64,000 nt of DNA from Serripes groenlandicus. Lineage: Eukaryota; Mollusca; Bivalvia; Cardiida; Cardiidae. A program made the position numbers and the translations under genes. The DNA lies in the NCBI GenBank assembly GCA_031761405.1, contig JASEVX010000005.1, positions 33,794,869 through 33,858,868 of the forward strand, read 5' to 3'. Within the stretch, counting starts at the first letter, position 1. Each line of letters starts with the position of its first letter. This document shows positions 36,412-46,484 of this stretch, one piece after another. Below the pieces are notes generated by a model. It ran no database searches and had not been told where the DNA came from. It saw nothing but the letters and a program-made list of their open reading frames with translations.

Positions 36412-36641
36412 TCTTTTTTTCCAATTCTTATTGTTCAAGCATATTATGTTTCAAATTCATGAAGTGAGAAATAAAGACAGAAATAAAAGGTTGATATTAA
36501 CATTTGTAAATGATGCTAGTGTATGTTTTTTATGTAAGTACAAATAAAAACATATTCCAAAGTCCAATAATTTTAATAAAACATGATCTGTAAATATCCA
36601 ACACAATTCGACCGTTCTGAAGTATAATCTTTTATACCATC

Positions 36642-37888
36642 CTATTCTGCCCCGACAGGTGAATTGACGTAGTGTTTTAGGTACAGCCTCTGCTGCTTCG
36701 CTTCCAAATAGTCTAAGTTGCCACCCCTGGCGTTTTGCACATCATCCATGTTAACACCCTCTCTCCAGGCTCCGGGGATGAGGTTGTGGTTAACATCCTC
36801 TTGATCCATGAGAGGGTTCTCTTTACCAGGATATCTGACCCTCAGGATGTTGTGAAGGCACACACAGGCGAGGACTATGGCATGTACTGTATCAGAGTCC
36901 TGAAACATGACGGAGAAAAAACACCGGAATCTGTTTGCAAGGATACTAAATGCATTTTCCACAACTCGTCTGGCCCTCGAGAGGCGGTAGTTGAAGATCC
37001 TCTCGTCATTGGCAAGACCCCGTCTGGAGTAGGGCTTCATGAGGCAGGTGTTCATGCCAAATGCATCGTCTGCAATGATATAGTAAGACATCGGTCTGTC
37101 ATCACCGGGAAGGGGGCGGGGAGCGGGGGCTGCTGGTGGGATGCCGATTACACTGGTTCCAAATCTGAGCGTCGGAGCAAACACCTTGTGCACCAATATT
37201 CACCCACCGGAACTTGTAATCGGCGTCGACTAGGGCCATCAGAATTATTAAGTGATATCCTTTATAGTTGTAGTATAGGGAGCCACCGTTCTAAGGACAC
37301 CGTATGTCAACATGTTTGCCATCTAGAGCACCGAGAGCATGTGGGAACTGCCATTTTGCAGAAAACTGGTCGGCTATGGCCTGCCACTATTCAGGCTCAG
37401 TAGGAGTGTCGATAACATCCCCAGCATATGTTGCAATTATGGTCTCGCATACGTCCTGAACAATACCAGAGATGGTAGTGTGCGCCACCCTGAAGCTATA
37501 CATCAAGGCCCGGTAGCTGTCCCCCCGTAGTCAGGTATCGCAGGGTGACTGCTAGCCTCACTCCAGGTTCGATGGACTGTCTATACCAGGTAATATTCTT
37601 CATAATCATGCGACCCACTACTTGTAACAGTTCTTGGAACATCTGTAGGTATATTCTCAAAAAGTTCGTGAAGGCAGCTGCATTTTCTACACTCAGTTCA
37701 GCCATGAGTGCTTCATACTGGCCGTGGATGGGTCGTCGGAGGAGCCAGTCGTTGGTCCACCATCTCTTCTGTCTCCGGTCACCTCTCAGTCTGTCCTGAA
37801 GCAGCTCCACCATGGCCCTGGCATTTTGTGCCATATCAATGTCCATTTCCAACCAGTTAAGTGCCAGCCTCAGTTGTTGGTTGTTCAT
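36642..37888 (-). pseudogene. HARBI1-like DDE transposase, decayed
   Basis: The N-terminal part (37888-37496) has the family stretch WWTNDWLLRRPIHGQYEALM and SIEPGVRLAVTLRYLTTG. The C-terminal part (37196-36642) has DDAFGMNTCLMKPYSRRGL and FNYRLSRARRVVENAFSILA, typical of DDE_Tnp_4. In between, a frame slip at the C6 run 37521-37526 (a G run on the coding strand) and in-frame TAG stops at 37387-37389 and 37291-37293 break the gene. The first catalytic Asp is in GALDGKHV (codon at 37321-37323) and the Glu in VVENAF (36957-36959). The usual G..SDA..F block with the second Asp appears to be missing between NIGA and the next part, so a small deletion is likely. Without these breaks the protein would be close to the family's usual length of about 350-420 residues. 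Confidence 0.93.
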
Positions 37889-37989
37889 GTTGGCTGTTGT
37901 TAGACGTAGACATCTTGGATGAAACAGATATGGAGTAGGGCCCTATAAACTGGAAGTATTTATACAGAAGTCTGGTGACAGAACGGGGG

Positions 37990-38465
37990 TGACACCTAGA
38001 TAATATAATCCGTAATAAACTGTAGTTGACCGTAGTAACCCGTAGGAATCCTTGAGAAACCTTGGTAATCCCTACCTATCCCTAATTGAACGTAGTGCGA
38101 TCGTGCTGATCCGTGACAAATCCGTAACAAACCGTATTGTATCCTTGGCTAATCCGTGGTGTAACCGTACACGTACGTAGTTCACCGTAACTAACCGAAC
38201 CGATCCTTGGCGACTTGAGTCCGGGGATGTATACTACGAATAAGTACGGTTTATTACGGACTACCACGGATAAGTACGTTCTAATACGGATCAGTAAGGA
38301 TGTACTACGGTTGTCTGATTCGTGGGGAATTTTTGAACATGTTCAAAAATTGTCACGGATATACAAGTACTACTACGATTGACCCAGGATACAATACGGA
38401 CAGCTACGGACCACTACAGATTGCCACGAATGATGCCGGGTCGTATCCGTGGCTAATCCGGCGTC
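37990..38465. repeat. Harbinger right subterminal repeat field
   Basis: The same word, mostly inverted in the inner part (CCGTAGTAACCCGTAGG, CCGTAACAAACCGTA) and direct in the outer part (TACGGATCAGTAAGGATG, ATACGGACAGCTACGG). Confidence 0.75.
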
Positions 38466-38491
38466 CGATCCGTGAATGTGTGACCGGGGCA
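38466..38491. repeat. Harbinger right terminal inverted repeat
   Basis: 26 bp, an exact reverse complement of the left end, directly followed by target duplication TTA. Confidence 0.97.
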
Positions 38492-38674
38492 TTACACAGC
38501 CGTTATTTATCACATATTAAAACAAAATATGTTCCCATGTTTTCTACACATATTTTATTCGGCACAGACATAACAAAACATAGGGTATAGAATCAAGTTC
38601 TTAAAATACAACCGTTTTATTCTAGAAATTTATATGAAATACATCTATGATCTTTAATATATAAAAATTAAATG

Positions 38675-38744
38675 TGCATCGGCCGTGAATCGAACCGGGC
38701 CGCCCGCGTGGCAGGCGAGCATTCTACCACTGAACCACCGATGC
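38675..38744 (-). tRNA. tRNA-Gly(GCC), copy 6, T arm deletion, pseudogene
   Basis: A 70-nt copy. The anticodon GCC and acceptor stem are kept, but the T arm has lost one base and has a further substitution (plus strand CCGTGAATCGAACCGGG in place of CCGGGAATCGAACCCGGG). Downstream on its strand is CATTTAATTTTT. The Harbinger element begins about 180 bp further along. Confidence 0.75.
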
Positions 38745-39300
38745 TTACATGAATGAAACTCAATTATAACAAATTTAAATTATGAATGATGTTTTACATC
38801 ATTAACGTTGTAAACGCGTATTGTGATCGATGTATTAAACTAACCTACACTTGTTTACAGTATGTGATATGTTGTATCCGTCTGCTCTTTATACATCATT
38901 CGGACTGATGCGGAAGAAAATAGGTAAACAAGTTCAAACATTGCTGAGAATGGAGGACAAAAAGAAAGGGCGATGGAACGACAAAATCTTTATTTTGGTG
39001 CATGTGTGGCAGACGACTTTTGAAACCATTTTGGGGTACAAACTTATCGTAACATTGCACAAATTAAAAATATAAATAACTTAAAACATTCGACACATTT
39101 TTTAATAATAGCATTATCATTCAGATTTTAATTTAACAGTTTGCTTATCTCAATAGTAACTTTGACTTAAAGAACCAGCCAGTCGATAATACATATTTAT
39201 AGAATAATGTGTTCGCTAGAATGATACACTTCACACACAAGTCAAGTGATTAACATAATTATAAATTATAAATTATATACGTAAAATAATGGAAATATAT

Positions 39301-40084
39301 ATTTCATTTTAAGGAGAGCAATTTGAAATACAAAATACATCTTTATATGCACGGCTGTTTTTACAATCAAAGTCAATACATGTGATCGATGCTCTATTCA
39401 CTCTTTACATCTTAATTTTGGATGCACGAATTTACTCTATTGTGATTTTAAATAAATTAGAACACGTTTTAAGACAGCATTTTTATAATCGATGAAAACA
39501 GCAAGGAAACGATAAATTTGATAAACAAGAAGTTACGTCACTTAATAATTCACTTCAAAAGTAATAGAATTACTGAGGAAATTCAATATTTTTTACATGT
39601 AGATAAACATAAACGAAATATCCGTTGCAAAAAAAATCAAATGCGTTCAATAATATATTCGCTAACCTTTTACGAGAAGTAATATATCAGGTAGGTCCAT
39701 TTTCCGTAATAGGATGAAATGTATCATTCATTCTCGTTAGAGCTCTTGATAAGGTCGCTTAACGCGTATCTAGGTATATCTTTGCACTAAAAACGCATAG
39801 ATAATATTTTTCAAACGTATCGTTAGGAATTCAGAAACCAACTTACACCGCCAACATGTGTTATTTATTTTCGTACCGATTTTGGGGCATTGTTTGATTA
39901 TTTTTTATCTCGAACCTGTAGATTAGATAATTTTATGCCATGCGTATATATACAACACTTAAAAACATGTTCGGTTTGTTCACAGACAGATCAAATCGAG
40001 CGCGCACCCTATTGGTTTCCAGCATGCTTTATCCAAGTAAGCTTCTACGCAATACACCGTGTTTCAAACGGTGCGACACGGATA
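39301..40084. other. No recognisable feature
   Basis: AT-rich sequence between the inverted tRNA units and the hAT-like relic. No gene or repeat match seen. Confidence 0.4.
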
Positions 40085-41631
40085 TTTCCGTTGTGAATGA
40101 ATACAAAAACATGTCGGACCCGACACTTGCTCGAACAGGATGATTTAAGAAGGATTATTCCGTGAATACAGCTTCATTCTTTCACTCGAACGGATAAACC
40201 GGTGATGGTGACAAGAAATGTTTGTATAAAATAGTAACCGAATTTGATTTTCACGGCAGTAAATCGTTCGTAAAAGAAGGTAAAACAATCCACTCCTGAG
40301 GTACCGTTTCAGAAAAGAACATTCAATCTTGAATTGTTTCTGTTGCTTTTTGTGAAGGTGAAGAGATAGACAAGGGACTAAAGTGCAGAGTCTTTGTGGA
40401 AAAAAATGTAATTTGTTTGACAGATCAAGGCTGTAATGACATCCAAACAGAACAGTATGGAAAGACATAGTAAGGCGTCAGAACACGTACGAACAGAGAC
40501 TGCGATATTGAACCACACAACAGGAACAAACATGTATGAAGTTAGCGATGTTGATCAGCCTACACCGTCAGTCTCAGATGATGATCTCAGATGATGACAT
40601 TCAGTTGTTTAAAACTGTTTTTATGTATGCAAGGAAGAGTTGCCTTCGGATAAATTCAATAGTTTGTAGAATTGTAAAATATCAACGGAGCCCGTACAAA
40701 ATACAAAAACTTAAGTTATGGCACTATCCTTGATATACAGTCATATTTCTCAGATATTCTTCAAAGAGAATTCATTGAAGAAATTAAAGAATAAGATAAG
40801 TATGCAATGATACTAGGTGAAATTGACGTGCACAAACACTTGTCAAGTTGAGTGAGGTACATGTGTTTTTTGTGAGAGGTAAGACTGTTACAAGATTGCT
40901 AGCAAGCATAGCTTCGGCAGATGGAAAAGCCCATATAGTAGTGCATCACCTCTTAACTTGTCTTGAAGGGTTAGGACTCCCCCCCCCCCCCCCCCCCCAA
41001 CACAAATGGTTTCTCTCGCAACTGATGGGGCTGCAATAATGATAGGGTAAAATGACTGGTGTTGGCAGGCAGATAAAAATCCGAGTATGTCCCTTTTACA
41101 GTCAAGACACAGTGTAAAGCCAATCGTGTAAATACTACCGTTACAGATTATATTTAAAACCCTACCGAATGTTGAAATAAATTTCAATACACTTTTCAAA
41201 TTCATCACAGCATCAAGTTTTCGAACATATTAAATTGAACTTCTTTTGTGTTAGATATACATGGAATCCTCAGTAAAATACAGCCATTGATGGAGGGAAC
41301 ACTATCCAACATAGAATACCTTGAAACAGCACAGGGCACTGCATATACGGCCATGGGAGAGTATTCACAGAGCAGTGAGATCAAATTATCAGCACAGAAG
41401 AAAAACTACATGTACACATCAAGTATAAACAGAACATTAGACATGGATTTAAAAGAGAAGACAGTGATCCTTTCTGAGACTTTTTTAGAACCAGGAGTGG
41501 TAAATGAAACTAGTAGGAAAGAACGTTCGGCTGCTCTAGAGACAAATGGATTTCTGTACAATTCAAAGGAGGTGACCAATGTACATGGTGGTATTGATAC
41601 GGAGGAAGGAACAGGTAAGGAAAGAAGTTAG
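40085..41631 (+). pseudogene. hAT/ZNF862-like transposase-derived gene relic, copy B
   Basis: Plus-strand pieces in order: NEYKNMSDPTLARTG (about 40100), STPEVPFQKRTFNLE (about 40290), VRGKTVTRLLASIASADGKA (40870-40930), QMVSLATDGAAIMIG (41003-41047) and the open frame 41248-41631 with QPLMEGTLSNIEYLETAQGT and ETFLEPGVVNETSRKERSAA. The TDGAxxMxG box is a hallmark of hAT-like ZNF862/KIAA1586-type proteins (family knowledge; assignment inferred). A C20 run (40979-40998) and a stop straight after the TDGA box show decay. The RWLS-like region kept in copy A is missing here, so each copy preserves parts the other lost. Confidence 0.55.
40979..40998. repeat. Poly(C) tract, 20 bp
   Basis: Uninterrupted run of 20 C inside the hAT-like relic; length may be uncertain for sequencing reasons. 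Confidence 0.9.
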
Positions 41632-42976
41632 TATAAATGTTAGTAGATTGAGAAAACTCAAGGAGGAATGACAAGTTATAACAGTCAAGATAGAAGGTGC
41701 ATATAGACATATATCAATACAAAGTATGTGTAAACGAGTCATACAGCTACAACATGAAATAATGCCCGAATTCAACAAATTGTGTACTATAGCGCTTTGC
41801 ATTGCTGAAACAGTGTAGAATATCAGCTTCTGACAAGAAGTATACCAATTCGTGTTGAAATACTCATTTGAGTTGTGTTTGTCAGCATTGATTTTACATT
41901 TAGGGGATAAGGTACTCATTGAGCAAAAAGGCTAACTAGAGATCTGTTGGGTACATACACTATGCCATTGTTTTCTGTGGACCGTCATTTCCACATCGAT
42001 TTCATTCTATTCCAAGTACACACACACTCACATGGTGCATGGTGACAGGGAACTAATCCGAACCGATGTCGATAACCTTGCTAATGCCTCGTGATGACAT
42101 GGAATATTATATTCCGGGTATCATATAATCCTCTTTACATTGAATGTACTCGACGTAAAACATAAAAGGCGTAACATCATCCCGCAGTACGTTATAGCTG
42201 TATCTGGTTGAAATTACATCACCAATTAAAAAAGACAATAAAGGATTATAGACAAAAATTGGCCGTTGTATTTCAAATCTGAATTCCCATGATGTTTCAA
42301 TATAATCAAAGCTCCGGATTTAAATCACACAGGGAGTTACAGACAAAATAAACAAGAATTAAACTTAACAGGGCACAAATGAGTTGGTGAAATATTGGCC
42401 CCGAAGACACGAACATGACAATGCAATCTTTTTTCTTGTCATGATATTTTCATCTTGTTAAATTTTGGTTAATCCTTTTATCAATATCTCCTTCTCCTTG
42501 TGATTTATTTCATTCTTTATGAATTAGTGGCCGAAAGAAGAAGTCGGTTAGTTATTATATAACGACGTGAGTTTCTCTTCAGCTTTTTTGTTTAATTCTA
42601 TCGATATATACGTGTATAGATGTTGTACACAACAAGCTGGAAATGTCTCTCTTTTTGAATTATACAATTAGAAAAAAAATTCAAATGAAAAGAAGACAAA
42701 AGTAGATAACTCAGAATCACTAAACTTGGTTTTATCTTACTCTTATATAGTTATTAAGGGTCAGTGTGTTATTTCGCTGATAGTTAACTATAGGAAAATA
42801 TAATTAATGACATCATAAGAAAACAAATTATCAATATCTAGATGGATCAAATGTCCCGGGATCGAATCCCGTGAGCGGGTTCTGCCTTTGAGATTTCTCT
42901 ACGCAAACGGCGCAAGTGCTTGCTATGTCTCTAGAAAGCAGACATCACGCTTAATTAATATAAGCTTTATAAGTTT

Positions 42977-43595
42977 TTGTCCTTTTTCCTGAAAATGAAC
43001 CAACATTCCTGTGGCCTTTTCCTTCTCACCTCGTTGAATTTTTTACATTGGCTACGTCTAAAAGTGTTTCTATTTTCCTACAGCAATATTTATACTCTTT
43101 TTTCCTTTCATATAAAATGCGGCTGTTTTCATCATTTTGTGTGCAGTTAAAACAATTCACAGCTTCTTTGAACGCTTTATATTTCATTTTACATTCACAT
43201 TGTACCATTTTTGTTTAAATTTATCAGAAGATGTTAATTCACATGTACTATGTTTTTTATAAAAATATGTATTACCCTTTTCATTTAGATATGATGTAAA
43301 AACATCAACTATTGTATCAGTATTTGACTCTTTCGCTATTTCAGACTTCAATTTCTCTTCTAGTATATGAATTTCTGAGTTTACGTCTTCAATAAATGAA
43401 GTATTTTTTTCAGGATTCCATCTACAGTAGTTTATGTTTGGATAATTAGTTGCTTTTTTTTTCATGCATAATTTTGAAAGAAAATGCAATTGGAGCATGG
43501 TTGGAAAATGTATTAAATTGTACTACATGAAAGTATACAAGTTGATTCATATGCCTCTCATTTGTCAATAGATAATCTACTACACTGTTACCGTT
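42977..43595 (-). mobile_element. LINE fragment, second copy
   Basis: It encodes the same endonuclease-end and linker pieces as the LINE at 1.4-3.6 kb: WNPEKNTSFIEDVNSEIHIL, KSEIAKESNTDTIVDVFTSY (43498-43184) and NDENSRILYERKKEYKYC (43026-43208), with frame breaks. It again has GAGCATGGTTGGAAAATG, the SNH variant of SDH. It is followed at the right by a tRNA-Gly repeat exactly as in the first copy, but lacks about 95 bp there. It is truncated on the left at about 42977 against the hAT-like duplication. Confidence 0.8.
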
Positions 43596-43682
43596 ATAGA
43601 ACGCCTATCAATCACTTATTCGCCATATCATTTAACATCATTCATCATTTAAATTTGATATAATTGAGGTCTATTCATGTAA

Positions 43683-43753
43683 GCATCGGTGGTTCAGTGG
43701 TAGAATGCTCGCCTGCCACGCGGGCGGCCCGGGTTCGATTCCCGGCCGATGCA
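43683..43753 (+). tRNA. tRNA-Gly(GCC), copy 7, standard sequence, weak terminator
   Basis: 71 nt, identical to the intact copies, with anticodon GCC at 43715-43717. The 3' flank CAGTTTATATTAATA lacks the T4 run seen after copies 2, 3 and 9; copy 1 has the same flank. A transcript would run to a later T-run unless T3 suffices (inference). The body is probably functional. Confidence 0.88.
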
Positions 43754-44695
43754 CAGTTTATATTAATATATTAATGATCATGAATGTATTTTATATAATT
43801 TCTATAAGGTATTTCTATACCCTATATTTTGTTAGGTCTGTGCCGAATGGAAAATATGTGTATAAAACACGGGAACATATTTTGTCTTCATATGTGATGA
43901 ATAACGGCTGTGTAAAGGGGTCCATGACTTCAGGATAAGTAAAGTCTAACTTCCGTACACGTAACATGTCTCTGCTTGGTCTGAAACGGTCAGCGACGTA
44001 CATCCTGTGGGGTGTTCATGTAATATAATGAACGAATTAAAGGATTTCAACAAATGATTCAGTTTAAGTGATCTCTTCTGGTTTTGAACTTAAACCTTGC
44101 ACGTTTTGTTAAAAAGCGCCTATAGTCTTTGATAAGTTGTATGTATCTCTTCATTGTCAGAAATGGATTCCTTTTGACGGTCATCATTGGCTTGTGAGGC
44201 TTCAGGAGATGCAACGACTTACGTCTTATGGGACTAAAACTGTTTTAGCCGGGAATGCGGCCTGCCTTACTGTCACCACTTGCAGCCGTCCTCCGTGCTT
44301 TGGTAGTTTCGTGAATATTCGTCGGTTGGTGTACACCGCAGGTCTGTTATGAGATGATTCGAAAGATTTGTTCATTGCGCTGTGCGACCACACACCGGTC
44401 TATATGATGTTACTTTGAACTCTTTACCTTGATAGGAGAAGTTATTATTACAATTAACTTAATGTTAATGCCTTGATCAAAGTACAGTTACATGTGTTCG
44501 TAAACAGACAGAATCATCATTATTTTAAAATGACATATATATTTCCATCACTTTAAGTATTTTGTTAATCAATTATCGTAATTGCGATGCTATCATAAAC
44601 AGATATTGGTCACTTTATCGATTTCTTTAATCTATTTATAATTATGTTAATCACTTGACTTGTGTGTGCAGTGTATCATTATAGCGAACACATAA
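43754..44695 (+). repeat. 3' half of tRNA-Gly repeat, interrupted by a Helitron-like insertion
   Basis: Close to 3885-4845. It breaks at ATTATAGCGAACACATAA and resumes after the insertion at 46190 with TTCTATAAATATGTTGG. Confidence 0.7.
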
Positions 44696-46189
44696 TTAGT
44701 CGCCGGGCAGAAGCCCGCGACTTCTATTTTTAATAGGTTTTCGGAAATCACATGGGAGGGGGGGGTTATTATTAGATTATTTTTTTTAAATGTCTTGAAC
44801 ATATTACAATTGCGTTTGTTTAAAAACACTAAGTCATGACACATCTAAAATGAAATAAATATTCCGATGTTTTAAGTATGTGCAGTTTCTTTATTTTGAC
44901 TGGCATTTACGTTTTTGTGTTTTATTTACGAAGACAAAACAGTCCCTATTAGCTAGACTGGGATACTATATTTTCATAAACTATGTAATCAAAAGGCGAT
45001 AACTTCAAACCTTTACGTCGCACAGTCAAATTTGTTTAGATACGCGCACCTGCTTGCAGAGACTATCGATATGAAAATCACGTTGAATTCTCCTTTTAAT
45101 AGATCAGTATCAACATAAACTGGTAACAGAAACAAAAATAAGAAATATTTTGTGAAAATATGTCTCAAATATAAGCCTGTTTATCGGTCGTGAACGTCGA
45201 AACGCCTTTTCCTCAGGTCGTGACCTAGTTTCATATTGCCAAAATGTAAACAAAGCGAAGTAAACGGAAGCAAAATGTAAACTTAGAAAAGTGACTTGTT
45301 TATGCAGACAAAAAATGTCGCAAGACAAATTGATATCTTAAACGTCACGAAACGAATGCATGGGTCGAATGTAGGAGAAAGAAAGATACTATAGAAATGC
45401 TTTTCTCTCTCGAATGCAGTGGAATAAAACATGCACTAAAGCTTTGCCTGACTTTGTATTCACTTTCTTCGATGTCTGACATCTTGAAACGAGGGTCAAC
45501 ATTTCGAAAGAATGCTCAAACACTAACAAATATTAAATGTTTATTTGGCTTGAAACAAATTAAGAGAAGAACAAACTCTGATAAACAATAGATTTAGAAA
45601 TAAAGAAAATCTGCTCTTTCGCACCCAATTAATGTCATACTTGCCACCTATTAAATAGTAATGGGACTCGCAACTGGCATTTCTCTTGCGCCAAACATAT
45701 ATTGTATGCATCAACGATTTAGATAAACAATTTAGCTGATATGTTGTTTCAAGTGTGGTCTACATTATAAACATATGATGATAATTTTTAACATCTGTGA
45801 AATATTTATTATAATTATTATTAAAAAGGAGGAAGTTCATGTCTTCAGCAATTTAACCGTTTTCTCAATGTTTTAAGCGTTTAAAAGTTTTCATTGTTGC
45901 TTCAGACATGGAAAGGGTTTAATAGCTTTTTATTGCATGTAGATTTAAATCCCAAAATGTATTAATTTGTTGGGGTTTTATTGACAAATACAAAACATCC
46001 AAAATCCTGACCACAAGAAATCCTGAAATTTGTAGATCTATGTGGAATTTCAAAAATCCTGGAATTAGTCCTTATGAAAACATTATGTGTATGTTTAGAC
46101 TCATGAAAGTCAAGAATACATGTGTGTTAAACCATAAATCAATGTAGTCTTTTCCGGCGACATTGATGCCTTGTATCAACTTTCTCTTG
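44696..46189 (-). mobile_element. Helitron-like non-autonomous element, 1,494 bp
   Basis: The empty site CACATCATTCTATAAATATG is present at about 4836-4860. On the minus strand the insert ends in a hairpin (GTCGCGGGC TTCT GCCCGGCGAC, one bulged base) directly followed by TAA, giving a CTAA end next to host T, as in Helitrons (CTRR, insertion at A/T). About 30 bp from the other end lies GTCGCCGG, an inverse of the end hairpin arm, as seen in some Helentron-type elements. The 5' end does not begin TC, so the class is tentative. No Rep/helicase frame. Removing it brings tRNA 7-8 spacing to 2,355 bp, against 2,372 bp for copies 1-2. Confidence 0.5.
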
Positions 46190-46484
46190 TTCTATAAATA
46201 TGTTGGTTTTAACTTTTTACCATGATAGGAGAAGTTATTATTACAATAAACTTAATGTTAAAGATTTGATCAAAGTACAGTTACAATTGTTTGTAATAAT
46301 ACTGAATCATCATTATTTTAAAACAACATATATATTTCCATCATTAAAAGTATATGTTGTGTCCATTATCGAAATTGCGATGGTATACATATTGGTCCCT
46401 TTATGGATTTCTTCAATCTATTTATAAATATGTTAATCACTTGACCAGTGTGCGCGATGTATCATTCCAGCGAATCTATCATTA
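46190..46484 (+). repeat. tRNA-Gly repeat continuation
   Basis: It matches 4848-5137. No gene. Confidence 0.65.

Larger units (their letters stand above)
35807..38491 (-). mobile_element. PIF/Harbinger DNA transposon, 2,685 bp, structurally complete ends
   Basis: Perfect 26-bp terminal inverted repeats start TGCCCCGGTCACACATTCAC (35807-35832) and are inverted at 38466-38491. The 3-bp duplication TTA lies at 35804-35806 and 38492-38494, as is typical of this superfamily. The host sequence is a tRNA-Gly repeat, whose empty form CCCTTTACACAGCCG is present elsewhere (for example, reverse strand, at 7950). Dense TACGG-type repeats fill both subterminal regions. It encodes one decayed HARBI1-like transposase on the minus strand. 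No Myb-like second protein was recognised. Confidence 0.95.
33735..39300 (-). repeat. tRNA-Gly repeat units in inverted orientation
   Basis: Read on the minus strand, this contains two unit series with tRNA copies 6 (38744-38675) and 5 (33978-33908). The flanking landmarks are the same as in the plus-strand units: CATCCTGTGGGGTGTACATG inverted at about 33780, CAGACAGACAGATGTGATCA at about 34490, and GCAATGAACACATCTTTCGA at about 35130. The PIF/Harbinger element interrupts it. The distance between the two tRNAs less the Harbinger insertion is about 2.08 kb. Confidence 0.75.
40085..42935. repeat. Segmental duplication, copy B of an inverted pair with 12665-15210
   Basis: It holds, in inverted order, the same anchors as copy A, such as AACATGTCGGACCCGACAC (about 40110), GGAAGAGTTGCCTTCGGATA (about 40635), CTATAGCGCTTTGCATTGC (about 41790) and GAGATTTCTCTACGCAAACG (about 42890). 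Confidence 0.75.

Noticed and set aside
36735..37403. Plus-strand 222-codon frame
   Set aside because: Antisense shadow of the HARBI1-like transposase, whose motifs are on the minus strand.
42841..42935. Sequence with CGGGATCGAATCCCG considered as a tRNA
   Set aside because: The B-box-like word has no matching A box or acceptor stem at tRNA spacing. It is the edge of the inverted duplication.
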